Shown: positions 9,459 through 18,178, counted from the first letter of the stretch. The stretch: DNA of 64,000 bases from Microlunatus endophyticus (GCF_014646195.1 NZ_BMMZ01000002.1:496001-560000); one strand, 5' to 3'. Numbers and translations: made by a program. The notes: generated by a model from the letters alone, not told the origin.

Positions 9459-10376
9459 TCAGAAGAGGGCGGTCATCAGGTCCCGGCGCGCCTTCTGGAC
9501 CCGCGGATCGGAATTGCCGAGAGTCTCGAAGAGCTCCAGCAACCGGACCCGTACGGCATTCCGGTCGTCGCCGGAGGTCCTGCGGATCACGCCGATCAGC
9601 CGGGCGAAGGCGGCATCCGCGTCGCCCGATGCCAGCTCCGCGTCGGCGGCGGTCAGCTGCGCGTCGATCGGCGCATCCGGGGCGGAGGCGGCCGCCACAG
9701 CCGCCTCAGGATCGAGTTCTGCGGTCCGCAGCAGCAGCGACGCCTGGGCCTTGCCGACCTCTGCCTCAGTGTCCTTCGGATTGGCCTGGAGCAGCTTGTC
9801 GAATTCCTCGACGGCCGTGGCGAAGTCCCCGGTCTCCATCGCCTCGTACGCGGCCGCGAAGCGCGGATCGGGTTCGCCGTCGTCCTCCTCGCCCGCCGGC
9901 TGGCCGACCGGCTCGGCCCGCCCGACGATGCCGTTGGCGACGGCGGCCTTGGTGACCTGGTCCAGAGCCCCGCGGATCTCCTCCTTGCTGACCACGCCCT
10001 GGAACAGCGGGATCAGCTGCCCCTGCAACGCCGCCACCACCGTCGGCACCTGCTGCAGGCCGATCTGCTGCGCGAACTGCGGGGCCGCGTCGACATTCAT
10101 CCGGGCCACCAGGAATTTGCCGGCGGCCTCGGTTGCCAACTCGGCCAGCGACGCGGACAGCTGCTCGGCACCCTGGGCCCGCAGCGTGTAGAACTCGATG
10201 ATGACCGGGTAGTTCAGCGACCTCCGGACCACCTCGGCGTCGAAGGTCTGTTCGGTGACCTCCAGCACGTAGGACGATCCCCCGGTTCGGCCGGGGGCGG
10301 CATCGGGTTGCTTGGCCCGGTCCGCAAGACCGGACAGATCGACGGCACCCCGGGAATTGGTCGGTGTAGAGCTCAT
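9459..10376 (-). CDS. Thioredoxin-fold/TPR co-chaperone of the YbbN (CnoX) type, without redox cysteines
   Basis: A 305-residue protein with a thioredoxin fold (about 38-150) followed by helical TPR-like repeats (about 185-300). Where thioredoxin has WCxxC this protein has [13 protein letters not shown], with no cysteine, so it cannot act as a dithiol oxidoreductase. The cis-proline loop is kept (LQQVPTVVA). E. coli YbbN/CnoX combines the same two domains and hands clients to chaperones; a similar role is inferred. The ATG at 10376 lies 6 nt after CAGGAT, a plausible leaderless start. The reading frame stays open upstream only because it is antisense to pgm. Syntenic with Rv1324 (from memory). 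Confidence 0.85.
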   Translation of the reverse strand: MSSTPTNSRGAVDLSGLADRAKQPDAAPGRTGGSSYVLEVTEQTFDAEVVRRSLNYPVIIEFYTLRAQGAEQLSASLAELATEAAGKFLVARMNVDAAPQFAQQIGLQQVPTVVAALQGQLIPLFQGVVSKEEIRGALDQVTKAAVANGIVGRAEPVGQPAGEEDDGEPDPRFAAAYEAMETGDFATAVEEFDKLLQANPKDTEAEVGKAQASLLLRTAELDPEAAVAAASAPDAPIDAQLTAADAELASGDADAAFARLIGVIRRTSGDDRNAVRVRLLELFETLGNSDPRVQKARRDLMTALF

Positions 10377-10418
10377 GACCCCATCCTGCCAAAGGTCACA
10401 ACCGTGCAGAATGTGCCT
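10377..10418. promoter_or_regulatory. Compact divergent promoters of the trx-like gene and pgm
   Basis: A 42-bp spacer. Minus strand: CAGGAT (10388-10383), 6 nt, ATG 10376. Plus strand: CAGAAT (10407-10412), 6 nt, ATG 10419. Both fit a NANNNT -10 box placed for leaderless starts, and neither gene has a Shine-Dalgarno. Confidence 0.5.
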
Positions 10419-12047
10419 ATGGCCCATCCTCGCGCAGGTACCCCCGCCCGGCCCGAAGATCTGATCGACGTCGACGCGGTGGTCGACGCCTATTACGATC
10501 GCCGCCCCGACCCGTCCGATCCGGACCAGCAGGTGGTCTTCGGGACCTCCGGGCACCGGGGCGCCAGCCTGGACACCGCCTTCAACGAGGCACATATCGC
10601 CGCCACCACCCAGGCGATCGTCGAGTATCGGGCCGGCCAGGGCATCCGCGGACCGTTGTTCATCGGCAAGGACACCCACGCCTTGTCGCTGCCCGCCTGG
10701 AAGACCGCGATCGAGGTGCTGCGGGCCCACGACATCACCGTGCTCTGCGAGCGGGACGAGCAGTACACGCCGACCCCGGCGGTATCCCGGGCGATCATCA
10801 ACCACAACCGCACCGCCGCCCGTACCGACATCGCCGACGGCATCGTCGTGACTCCCTCGCACAACCCGCCCCGGGACGGCGGCTTCAAGTACAACCCACC
10901 GCACGGCGGCCCGGCAGACACCGACGCGACGAAGGCGATCGCGTCCCGAGCCAACGAGTTGCTCGGCGATCTCGACGGAATCAAGCGGGTCCCGTTCGCG
11001 ACAGCGATCGGCCAGGTCACCCGGTACGACTACCTGGGCAGCTACGTCGCCGATCTGGCGCTGGCTCTCGACCTGGCGGCGATCAAGGATGCCGGTATCC
11101 GGATCGGCGCCGATCCGCTCGGTGGCGCCAGTGTCGAATACTGGGGCCGGATCGCCGAGACGTACGGCCTGGACCTGACCGTGGTCAATCCTCGGGTCGA
11201 CCCGCAGTGGGCCTTCATGACATTGGACACCGACGGCAAGATCAGGATGGACTGCTCGTCGCCGAATGCGATGGCCTCCTTGATCAGCAGCAAGGATTCC
11301 TACGACATCGCCACCGGCAACGACGCCGACTCCGACCGGCACGGGATCGTCACACCGGATGCCGGACTGATGAACCCCAACCACTACCTGGCGGTCGCGA
11401 TCGGCTATCTGTACGCCCATCGTGACGGCTGGCGCTCCGACGCCGGCGTCGGCAAGACGCTGGTCAGCTCCTCGATGATCGACAAGGTGGCCGAGGAGTT
11501 GGGACGCACGCTCGTGGAGGTCCCGGTCGGCTTCAAATGGTTCGTCGAGGGGCTGCAGACCGGTGAGATCGGCTTCGGCGGCGAGGAATCCGCCGGCGCC
11601 TCCTTCTTGTCCCGGGACGGCAGCACCTGGACCACCGACAAGGACGGCATCCTGCTCGCGCTGCTGGCCAGCGAGATCCTTGCGACCACCGGCAAGACAC
11701 CGAGCCAGCACTATGCCGACCTCGTCGACCGCCACGGCAATCCTGCGTACGCACGGGTGGACGCACCGGCCGACCGCGAGCAGAAGGCCAAGCTCGGAGC
11801 CCTCGACGCCGATGCGATCACCGCCACCGAGCTGGCCGGCGACCCGATCACTGCCGTCCTGACCACGGCTCCCGGCAACGGGGCTGCGATCGGCGGGCTG
11901 AAGGTCACCACCGAGGTCGCCTGGTTCGCTGCGCGACCGTCCGGGACCGAGGACGTTTACAAGATCTACGCCGAGTCCTTCAAGGGTCCGGACCATCTTG
12001 CCGCCGTCCAGGACGCCGCTCGCGAGGTGGTCAACGCGGTGCTCTGA
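10419..12047 (+). CDS. pgm: Phosphoglucomutase (alpha-D-glucose phosphate-specific)
   Basis: Interconverts glucose-1-phosphate and glucose-6-phosphate, linking GlgP-released glucose-1-phosphate to glycolysis. The 542 residues match E. coli Pgm (546). The phosphoserine is Ser147 in [19 protein letters not shown], the metal loop is [10 protein letters not shown], the sugar loop is [10 protein letters not shown], and the phosphate-binding end is [17 protein letters not shown]. The ATG at 10419 is chosen because it begins the conserved N-terminus ([19 protein letters not shown]) and sits 6 nt after a CAGAAT box. Proximity to the glycogen genes makes functional sense. Confidence 0.97.
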   Translation: MAHPRAGTPARPEDLIDVDAVVDAYYDRRPDPSDPDQQVVFGTSGHRGASLDTAFNEAHIAATTQAIVEYRAGQGIRGPLFIGKDTHALSLPAWKTAIEVLRAHDITVLCERDEQYTPTPAVSRAIINHNRTAARTDIADGIVVTPSHNPPRDGGFKYNPPHGGPADTDATKAIASRANELLGDLDGIKRVPFATAIGQVTRYDYLGSYVADLALALDLAAIKDAGIRIGADPLGGASVEYWGRIAETYGLDLTVVNPRVDPQWAFMTLDTDGKIRMDCSSPNAMASLISSKDSYDIATGNDADSDRHGIVTPDAGLMNPNHYLAVAIGYLYAHRDGWRSDAGVGKTLVSSSMIDKVAEELGRTLVEVPVGFKWFVEGLQTGEIGFGGEESAGASFLSRDGSTWTTDKDGILLALLASEILATTGKTPSQHYADLVDRHGNPAYARVDAPADREQKAKLGALDADAITATELAGDPITAVLTTAPGNGAAIGGLKVTTEVAWFAARPSGTEDVYKIYAESFKGPDHLAAVQDAAREVVNAVL

Positions 12048-12149
12048 GCCGCTTTCTTGGACCAGCCTGAGATTTGCGTTTCTGTACGGTCTCCGTCCAG
12101 TAAGGATCGCGTGCCGTTGCGGCGTGGATCGGCTGCCAAGGGACAGATT

Positions 12150-12186
12150 GTTCGGCAATATGCCGTTCCGACCAGCGTTGCCGAAC
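12150..12186 (+). promoter_or_regulatory. Inverted repeat ahead of the APC permease
   Basis: GTTCGGCAA (12150-12158) and TTGCCGAAC (12178-12186) are perfect 9-bp inverted repeats around 19 nt. Two smaller palindromes lie inside or overlap (CGGCA-ATA-TGCCG at 12153-12165; GCGTT-GCCG-AACGC at 12175-12188). The element ends a few bases before the Shine-Dalgarno AGGAG (12193-12197). It could be a repressor operator or a 5'-UTR hairpin that controls translation. Confidence 0.55.
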
Positions 12187-12203
12187 GCGACTAGGAGCTA
12201 GTT

Positions 12204-13871
12204 ATGACAACTGTCGTCGACCCATCCCCTCAATCAGGCACGTCGGGCCAGTCCGGCGCAGGCCTGAGGCGGAACGTCGGGTTCATCGGGTTGCTCTGGG
12301 TATCGACGGGATCGATCATCGGCTCCGGCTGGCTGTTCGGATCCCAGAAGGCACTCGCCGCCGCGGGTCCGGCCGCCATCATCTCCTGGGCGATCGGCGG
12401 TGTCGCGGTGGCCATCCTGGCGCTGGTGCATGCCGAACTCGGTGGCATGTACCCCTTCAGCGGTGGCACCGCCCGATTCCCGCACCTGGCGTTCGGCGGC
12501 ATCGGCGGCGCCTCGTTCGGTTGGTTCTCCTGGCTGCAATCGGTCGCGACGGCACCCATCGAGGTGACGGCCATGATCAGCTACGCCCAGCACTACCGGT
12601 TCGCCTCGGGATTCATGCACGCCGACACCGGGGTCCTGACTCCGGTCGGCATCGTGATCTCGGTGCTGATGATGGGCGTGTTCACCGGTATCAACTTCCT
12701 GAGCGTGCGGGCCCTGGCCCGGACCAACAGCGCCCTCACCTGGTGGAAGGTCGCCGTCCCGCTCTTCACGATCCTGATCCTGGCGATCTTCGCCTTCCAC
12801 GGCAGCAACTTCGCCAGCGCCGGCGGTCGGACCTTCTTCAACGGTGGCGTCAAAGGCATCCTCTCCGCGGTCTCGACCAGCGGCATCATCTTCGCCTTCC
12901 TGGGCTTCGAGCAGGCCGATCAGCTGGCCGGTGAGAGCGCTAATCCCAAGAAGCACATTCCGCGTGCGGTGATCGGCTCGGTGATCATCGGGCTGATCAT
13001 CTACATCGCCCTGCAGATCGTGTTCATCGGCGCCATCCCGGGCAGCAAGCTGCTCAGCAGCTGGGCCGCCACCTCGGCGCAGTTCGTCACCGGCCCGTTC
13101 GCACTGGTGGCCACCCTGGCCAGCCTGGGCTGGCTGGCGACAGTCCTCTACATCGACGCCGTCATCTCCCCTGGTGGCACCGGCCTGATCTACTTCACCG
13201 CGAACTCCCGGGTCGCGTACGGGATGAGCCGCAACGGCTACTTCCCGGCGATCTACGAGAAGCTGACCAGCCGCGGTGTTCCGTGGGCCGGACTGCTGAC
13301 CACCTGGGTCGTCGGCTCGATCGCCTTCCTGCCGTTCCCCAGCTGGCAGTCGCTGGTCGGACTGATCACCAGCGCCTCGGTGTTGATGTTCGCCGGTGCA
13401 CCGCTGGCACTGGGAGCCTTCCGCAAGCGCATCCCGCACGTCGAGCGGCCCTACCGACTGCCGGCCGCGTCCGTCCTGTCCCCGATCGCCTTCGTGATCG
13501 CCAACTTCATCATCCTGTGGACCGGTTGGGACACCGACTGGAAGCTCGGCGTCTGCGTCCTGATCGGTTTCGCGATCCTGGTCCTGAACCGGGTGCTGAA
13601 GCTCAACAGCGTCCCGGTCAACTGGGGCTGGCGCAATGCGATCTGGCTGCCGGTCTATCTCGTCGTCCTCGGGTTGATCGTGCTGGTCAGCGACTTCGGG
13701 CCGTTCAAGCACCCGTGGTTGCCGCTCGGCTTCGACATGCTGGCGACCACGATCTTCAGCCTGGTGATCTACTACTGGGCAGTGAACTCCGCGGCTGACG
13801 CGGAGACGATCGAGGCGACTGCCGCGCTGTCGGCCGACATCGCCGCCGACGAGCCGGAGGCGATCGCCTAG
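12204..13871 (+). CDS. APC-superfamily amino acid permease
   Basis: A 555-residue integral membrane protein with about 12 hydrophobic segments. It has the APC substrate-binding signature in TM1 (GSIIGSGWLFGSQKALAAAGP, broken helix) and the conserved TM6-7 region (FLGFEQADQLAGESANPKKHIPRAV). Such proteins import amino acids or related compounds using the proton gradient; the substrate cannot be assigned. It starts at ATG 12204 behind AGGAG with 6-nt spacing. It is monocistronic: 156 bp separates it from pgm, and a strong hairpin follows. Confidence 0.9.
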   Translation: MTTVVDPSPQSGTSGQSGAGLRRNVGFIGLLWVSTGSIIGSGWLFGSQKALAAAGPAAIISWAIGGVAVAILALVHAELGGMYPFSGGTARFPHLAFGGIGGASFGWFSWLQSVATAPIEVTAMISYAQHYRFASGFMHADTGVLTPVGIVISVLMMGVFTGINFLSVRALARTNSALTWWKVAVPLFTILILAIFAFHGSNFASAGGRTFFNGGVKGILSAVSTSGIIFAFLGFEQADQLAGESANPKKHIPRAVIGSVIIGLIIYIALQIVFIGAIPGSKLLSSWAATSAQFVTGPFALVATLASLGWLATVLYIDAVISPGGTGLIYFTANSRVAYGMSRNGYFPAIYEKLTSRGVPWAGLLTTWVVGSIAFLPFPSWQSLVGLITSASVLMFAGAPLALGAFRKRIPHVERPYRLPAASVLSPIAFVIANFIILWTGWDTDWKLGVCVLIGFAILVLNRVLKLNSVPVNWGWRNAIWLPVYLVVLGLIVLVSDFGPFKHPWLPLGFDMLATTIFSLVIYYWAVNSAADAETIEATAALSADIAADEPEAIA

Positions 13872-13892
13872 CTCGACGACGCAGAGTTCACC

Positions 13893-13928
13893 GAGCCGGA
13901 CGGATCGCAGCTGTGATCCGTCCGGCTC
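13893..13928 (+). terminator. Hairpin terminator after the APC permease
   Basis: GAGCCGGACGGATC (13893-13906) pairs perfectly over 14 bp with GATCCGTCCGGCTC (13915-13928) around an 8-nt loop, 21 bp after the permease stop. No U-tract follows, as is common in high-GC actinobacteria. Confidence 0.75.
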
Positions 13929-13981
13929 TGGGCTTGTCAACGGCTAACTCCGGCCGTCGCGGGATCGACAGAATCCTGCCC

Positions 13982-14003
13982 CGTAAGTGAACATTCGGGA
14001 AAC
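13982..14003 (-). promoter_or_regulatory. Candidate PHO box upstream of the phosphate transporter
   Basis: Read on the minus strand, GTTCACTTACG (13992-13982) matches the 11-bp Streptomyces PhoP direct-repeat unit GTTCAYYYRCG at every position. The adjoining 11 nt (GTTTCCCGAAT) is only a weak second unit. It lies about 100 bp ahead of the phosphate permease, a sensible place for phosphate control. Orientation and the weak partner make this tentative. Confidence 0.35.
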
Positions 14004-14096
14004 TCTGGGCCACCAGCACTGAACTCTTGGCGACAACTTCATCCGAGAGTCTTTCCCCGCTCGACCAGACGTTGGACAGGGACTTGAATCTCAGTC

Positions 14097-15308
14097 GTGG
14101 AAGCCTTGTTCATTCTCATCGTGGTTGTCGTCGTCGCACTGGCCTTCGACTTCACCAACGGGTTTCACGACACCGGCAACGCGATGGCGACGTCCATCGC
14201 GACCGGTGCGTTGAAGCCCCGCGTCGCGGTCGGCATCTCCGCGATCCTCAACCTCGTCGGCGCGTTCCTGTCCATCCAGGTGGCGCTGACCGTCACCAAC
14301 AAGATCATTGCCATCCAGGGCGACAACGGCGCTCCGATCCCGTCGTTGATGGGCGTGCCCATCCTCACCATCGTCTTCGCGGGGCTCTGCGGCGGCATCC
14401 TGTGGAATCTGGCGACCTGGCTCTTCGGGCTGCCGTCGAGCTCGTCGCACGCACTCTTCGGCGGCCTGATGGGATCCGCGATCGCGGCACTCGGCTGGGG
14501 CGGGGTGAAGTGGTCGGGCGTCATCACCTCCATCGCGCTGCCGGCGATCTTCGCGCCGGTGGTGGCCGCCATCGTGTCTGCGATCGGCACCCGACTGGTG
14601 TACGCGATCACCGACCGGCTCGCGCCGGAAAGCCGCGAGCGAGGCTTCCGCTGGGGCCAGATCGGCAGCGCCTCGCTGGTCTCGCTGGCCCACGGCACCG
14701 GCGATGCCCAGAAGACCATGGGAGTGATCACCCTTGCGCTGATCGCGTACGGCAGCTGGACCAGCACCGACTCCATCCCGTGGTGGGTCAAGATCGCGTG
14801 CGCAGCCTCGATCGCTCTCGGCACCTACATCGGCGGCTGGCGGGTCATCCGCACGCTCGGCAAGGGCCTGGTGGAGATCGAGTCTCCGCAGGGTATGGCG
14901 GCCGAGGCGGCCTCGGCAGCGGCCATCCTGACTTCCTCACACCTCGGCCTGGCACTGTCCACCACGCACGTCGCAACCGGCTCGATCCTCGGCACCGGCC
15001 TGGGCAAGAAGGGCGCGACGGTCCGCTGGGGCGTCGCCGGCCGGATGGTGGTGGCGTGGCTGATCACGCTGCCGGCGGCCGGCGTGGTCGGCGCGATCAC
15101 CTGGGGCATCGCTCACGGCCTCGGCCCGAACGCGGGTACGGCAGTGGTGCTGGCGATCCTGATCGCCGCCTCCGGCTTCATGTTCCACCGCTCGCGGAAG
15201 AACGCCATCGGCGCCAACAACGTCAACAGCGAGTGGGAGGGCGGCTTGGCACCGGCGGCGGAGCCCACCCAACCCGTACCCGCTGCCGGTACGCCGGCCA
15301 AGGCCTGA
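14097..15308 (+). CDS. pit: Low-affinity inorganic phosphate transporter (PiT family)
   Basis: A 403-residue PiT permease that brings in phosphate (as metal-phosphate) with protons. The two duplicated family signatures are visible: FDFTNGFHDTGNAMATSIATG near the N-terminus and SLAHGTGDAQKTMG in the middle, with about 10 membrane segments around them. The GTG at 14097 gives a short periplasmic N-terminus before the first helix. The three genes that follow are close and co-directional. The order pit, small membrane protein, DUF3349 matches Rv0545c-Rv0544c-Rv0543c in M. tuberculosis (from memory), supporting a conserved phosphate-related unit. Confidence 0.93.
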   Translation: MEALFILIVVVVVALAFDFTNGFHDTGNAMATSIATGALKPRVAVGISAILNLVGAFLSIQVALTVTNKIIAIQGDNGAPIPSLMGVPILTIVFAGLCGGILWNLATWLFGLPSSSSHALFGGLMGSAIAALGWGGVKWSGVITSIALPAIFAPVVAAIVSAIGTRLVYAITDRLAPESRERGFRWGQIGSASLVSLAHGTGDAQKTMGVITLALIAYGSWTSTDSIPWWVKIACAASIALGTYIGGWRVIRTLGKGLVEIESPQGMAAEAASAAAILTSSHLGLALSTTHVATGSILGTGLGKKGATVRWGVAGRMVVAWLITLPAAGVVGAITWGIAHGLGPNAGTAVVLAILIAASGFMFHRSRKNAIGANNVNSEWEGGLAPAAEPTQPVPAAGTPAKA

Positions 15309-15321
15309 GAGGCAGAGCACC

Positions 15322-15585
15322 ATGGACATCGTCACCGACACCCTCAGCGCGCTGTGGAAGGTCCTGGCCGTCGGCATCCTGCTGGGTGCCGGGCTGCCGG
15401 CGCTGTACGCCCTGGGCCTGCGGTCCATGAACTCCGGACGCACGGTCAATGCCGACGGAACGGTCTCCGGTTCGACCTCGGCCGCCGGCAGAGCTGTCGG
15501 ACTGGTGATTCTCGCCGTCGTCATCGCGATCGCGCTCTTCGGTATTGTCGTGATCGTCTGGGGTAAGCAGATCTTCGGAGCCTGA
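15322..15585 (+). CDS. Small two-helix membrane protein downstream of pit
   Basis: An 87-residue protein with two predicted transmembrane helices (about 10-32 and 58-80) joined by a polar loop rich in Ser/Thr/Gly. No catalytic motif is present. It begins 13 bp after the pit stop and is probably cotranscribed. Homologues at this position in other actinobacteria are uncharacterised; an accessory role for the phosphate transporter is inference from position only. Confidence 0.75.
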   Translation: MDIVTDTLSALWKVLAVGILLGAGLPALYALGLRSMNSGRTVNADGTVSGSTSAAGRAVGLVILAVVIAIALFGIVVIVWGKQIFGA

Positions 15586-15598
15586 AAGGAGGCAGCGG

Positions 15599-15985
15599 AT
15601 GAGCACCGAGACCGATCCACAGCTCGAACCGACCGCCGATTCGACCGGCGCGGAGAAGAAGCAGTCGATCATCGGCCGAGTGATCGGCTGGCTGACCGCA
15701 GGCTATCCCGAGGGCATCCCCGCGGCTGACCGGTTCCCGGTCATCGCCGTTCTCAAGCGGCGACTGACCGACGAGCAGGTCCATGAGATCGTCGAGGAGC
15801 TGACCCACAAGGACTCCCCCGCCCTGGCCGACGGCGTGATCACCCACGACGAAGTCGAGGCGCTGATCCAGCGCATCCTGAGCGAACAGCCGACGCACGA
15901 CGAGATCCGCAGGGTCTCGGCACGGTTGGCCGCCGGAGGCTGGCCGCTGGCCGGTGGGCAGAACGAGGAATCCGGGGCGCCCTGA
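15599..15985 (+). CDS. DUF3349 domain protein, first tandem copy
   Basis: A 128-residue soluble helical protein. The DUF3349 core (IIGRVIGWLTAGYPEGIPAADRFPVIAVLKRRLTD...) runs from about residue 23 to 118, after a charged N-terminal extension. A strong Shine-Dalgarno AAAGGAGG (15585-15592) overlaps the stop of the preceding gene. The function is unknown; the family sits beside pit in several actinobacteria. The next gene is a paralogue sharing GWLxAGYPxGxPxxDxxP and the C-terminal AAGGWPLA/AAAGWPLA block, so the two arose by tandem duplication. Confidence 0.8.
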   Translation: MSTETDPQLEPTADSTGAEKKQSIIGRVIGWLTAGYPEGIPAADRFPVIAVLKRRLTDEQVHEIVEELTHKDSPALADGVITHDEVEALIQRILSEQPTHDEIRRVSARLAAGGWPLAGGQNEESGAP

Positions 15986-15986
15986 C

Positions 15987-16295
15987 GTGGCTCCTGCGTT
16001 CCTGACGGCCATCCTGGGCTGGCTGCGTGCCGGGTATCCCGATGGGGTTCCCGAATCCGACTATGTCCCGCTCTTCGCGCTGCTCAGTCGTCGGCTGTCC
16101 TCCGACGAGGTACGTGAAGTGGCCCGCTCGATCATCCACTCCGAGGCCGGAGCAGTCGACCCGATCGACATCGGCGTGGAGATCACCAAGATCACCAACG
16201 AACTCCCTCGCCAGGAGGATGTCGACCGGGTGCAGACCAAGCTGGCGGCGGCCGGCTGGCCGCTGGCCGATCCGACCGCGCCGCCGGACGACTGA
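15987..16295 (+). CDS. DUF3349 domain protein, second tandem copy
   Basis: A 102-residue paralogue of the preceding protein, starting at GTG 15987 one base after its stop. It is nearly the bare domain (FLTAILGWLRAGYPDGVPESDYVPLFALLSRRLSS) and ends AAAGWPLADPTAPPDD. No Shine-Dalgarno is seen, so translation probably depends on coupling. The function is unknown. Tandem copies could form a heterodimer; this is speculative. Confidence 0.75.
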   Translation: MAPAFLTAILGWLRAGYPDGVPESDYVPLFALLSRRLSSDEVREVARSIIHSEAGAVDPIDIGVEITKITNELPRQEDVDRVQTKLAAAGWPLADPTAPPDD

Positions 16296-16360
16296 ATGCC
16301 GCACGACTGAGCGCCGCACGACTGGCGATCCGATCGGATACGAGTGGTTCCAGCAGCGCG

Positions 16361-18091
16361 CTAGAAACGTGCCGGCTCGGAGTACTCGCCCCACTCGGCC
16401 CGCAGCGCGTCGCAGATCTCGCCCAGGGTGGCCTCGGCCCGTACGGCCGCCAGCATCGGCTCGATCAAGTTGTCCGTCGTCCGGGCGACCTGCACCATCG
16501 TCGCGAGCGCGGCGTCGACCGCCGCCTGGTCGCGGCTGCTCCGGCGATCCGCGAGTTCGCGCCGTTGTTCGGTCTCGACCTCGTGACTGACCCGCAGGAT
16601 CTCCAGATCACCGGTGACGCTCTCGGTGTGGCTGTTCACTCCGACGATCGTCTTGTCGCCCTTCTCCAGCTTCGTCTGGTAGCTGAAGGCGGCATCGGCG
16701 ATCTCACCGGTGAACCAGCCGTCCTCGATCCCGCGCAGCAGCCCGGCGGTGATCGGGCCGATCGGATGCGGCGACCGCCGTCCGAGCCGTCCCAACTCCT
16801 CGATCCGGCTGAAGATCGACTCGGCCTCGGCCTCGAGCCGATCGGTGAGCTCCTCCAGATACCAGGATCCGCCGAGCGGATCGGCGACGTTGGCCACCCC
16901 CGTCTCCTCGCCGATCACCTGCTGGGTGCGCAGGGCGATCTCCGCTGCCCGCTCGGTCGGCAGCGCCAGCGTCTCGTCCAATGCGTTGGTGTGCAGGGAA
17001 TTCGTACCACCCAGCACCGCCGCCATCGCCTCGACCGCGGTCCGTACGACGTTGTTGTACGGCTGTTGCGCGGTCAGTGAGACACCCGCGGTCTGGGTGT
17101 GGAACCGCAACCACTGCGCCCGTGGTGTCTTGGCACCGAAACGGTCCCGCATCCACCGGGCCCAGATCCGCCGGGCCGCCCTGAACTTCGCGATCTCCTC
17201 GAAGAAATCGATGTGGGCATCGAAGAAGAAGCTCAGGCCCGGCGCGAACCGGTCGACCTCAAGACCCCGCGACAGCCCGAGCTCGACGTAGCCGAAGCCG
17301 TCGGCCAGGGTGAAGGCAAGTTCCTGCGCCGCAGTCGATCCGGCCTCGCGGATGTGGTAGCCGGAGACGCTCAGTGGCTTGTACGCCGGCATGGTCGCGC
17401 TGGTGTACTCCATCAGGTCGCCGATCAGCCGCAGATGCGGCTCGGGCGCGAAGAGCCACTCCTTCTGCGCGATGTATTCCTTGTAGATATCGGTTTGTAG
17501 AGTGCCGTTCAGCCGGGTGATGTCAACCCCCTGACGCTCGGCCGCCACGACGTACATGCAGAAGATCGGGACCGCCGGCCCTGAGATCGTCATCGACGTG
17601 GTCACCTCGCCGAGGTCGAGCCCGTCGAACAACACCTGCATGTCGGCGACCGAGTCGATCGCGACACCGCAGTGGCCGACCTCACCCAGGCTGCGCGGAT
17701 CGTCGGAGTCCCGGCCCATCAGGGTCGGCATGTCGAAGGCGACGCTCAGGCCGCCACCACCGGCACCCAAGATCATCTTGTAGCGTTCGTTGGTCTGCCG
17801 GGCGTTGCCGAATCCGGCGAACTGGCGGATCGTCCACGGGCGCCCGCGATAGCCGGTGGGATACAGCCCCCGGGTGAACGGGAATTCCCCCGGCCAGCCG
17901 ATCCGGTCCATCGGTGGATCGGTGTCCTCCGGCGGGCCGTAGACGGGATCGACCTCGAGCCCGGACAGCGTCGCGAAATCCGCATCGCGGATCCTGCCCT
18001 CGGCGACGGCACGCTGGTAGGCCTGCTGCCACCGCTCACGGCCGCCCGGGTTGCTCGGGTAGGCCGGCGGCTCCGGGTGCTGGTTCGTCAT
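16361..18091 (-). CDS. icmA: Acyl-CoA mutase large subunit with isobutyryl-CoA mutase signature
   Basis: A 576-residue catalytic subunit of the adenosylcobalamin-dependent acyl-CoA mutases. It has the CoA-binding and barrel regions but no C-terminal cobalamin-binding domain, so a separate small subunit is needed; none is in this window. The residues that distinguish substrates are diagnostic: methylmalonyl-CoA mutase has Tyr89 (RQY) and Arg207, whereas here they are Phe91 (IRQFAGF) and Gln209 (YIAQKEW), 118 residues apart as in both families. Phe/Gln is the isobutyryl-CoA mutase pair. It would interconvert isobutyryl- and n-butyryl-CoA, as in valine catabolism. The ATG at 18091, with GGAGG 8 nt upstream, is preferred to GTG 18100. 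A MarR gene and an inverted repeat precede it. Confidence 0.75.
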   Translation of the reverse strand: MTNQHPEPPAYPSNPGGRERWQQAYQRAVAEGRIRDADFATLSGLEVDPVYGPPEDTDPPMDRIGWPGEFPFTRGLYPTGYRGRPWTIRQFAGFGNARQTNERYKMILGAGGGGLSVAFDMPTLMGRDSDDPRSLGEVGHCGVAIDSVADMQVLFDGLDLGEVTTSMTISGPAVPIFCMYVVAAERQGVDITRLNGTLQTDIYKEYIAQKEWLFAPEPHLRLIGDLMEYTSATMPAYKPLSVSGYHIREAGSTAAQELAFTLADGFGYVELGLSRGLEVDRFAPGLSFFFDAHIDFFEEIAKFRAARRIWARWMRDRFGAKTPRAQWLRFHTQTAGVSLTAQQPYNNVVRTAVEAMAAVLGGTNSLHTNALDETLALPTERAAEIALRTQQVIGEETGVANVADPLGGSWYLEELTDRLEAEAESIFSRIEELGRLGRRSPHPIGPITAGLLRGIEDGWFTGEIADAAFSYQTKLEKGDKTIVGVNSHTESVTGDLEILRVSHEVETEQRRELADRRSSRDQAAVDAALATMVQVARTTDNLIEPMLAAVRAEATLGEICDALRAEWGEYSEPARF

Positions 18092-18135
18092 CGATCCCAC
18101 CTCCAGGTGAATGCCCTGACTCCGTAGTCACCTGA

Positions 18136-18155
18136 ATACTAGGACCCCCTACTAT
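18136..18155. promoter_or_regulatory. Putative MarR operator upstream of the acyl-CoA mutase
   Basis: ATACTAGG (18136-18143) and CCTACTAT (18148-18155) form an inverted repeat with one mismatch around 4 bp, in the 87-bp gap between the MarR gene and the mutase. Its size and position suit a MarR dimer site blocking the mutase promoter. Confidence 0.5.
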
Positions 18156-18178
18156 TTCCCCACCCCGCCGAGGGGCGA

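Noticed and set aside
10377..12158. Minus-strand open frame extending the thioredoxin-like protein by about 590 residues
   Set aside because: It is antisense to pgm, which has a full catalytic motif set; the extension has shadow-frame composition and no domain.
16361..18091. Methylmalonyl-CoA mutase large subunit
   Set aside because: The substrate-determining Tyr and Arg are Phe91 and Gln209, the isobutyryl-CoA mutase pair, and the cobalamin domain is absent.
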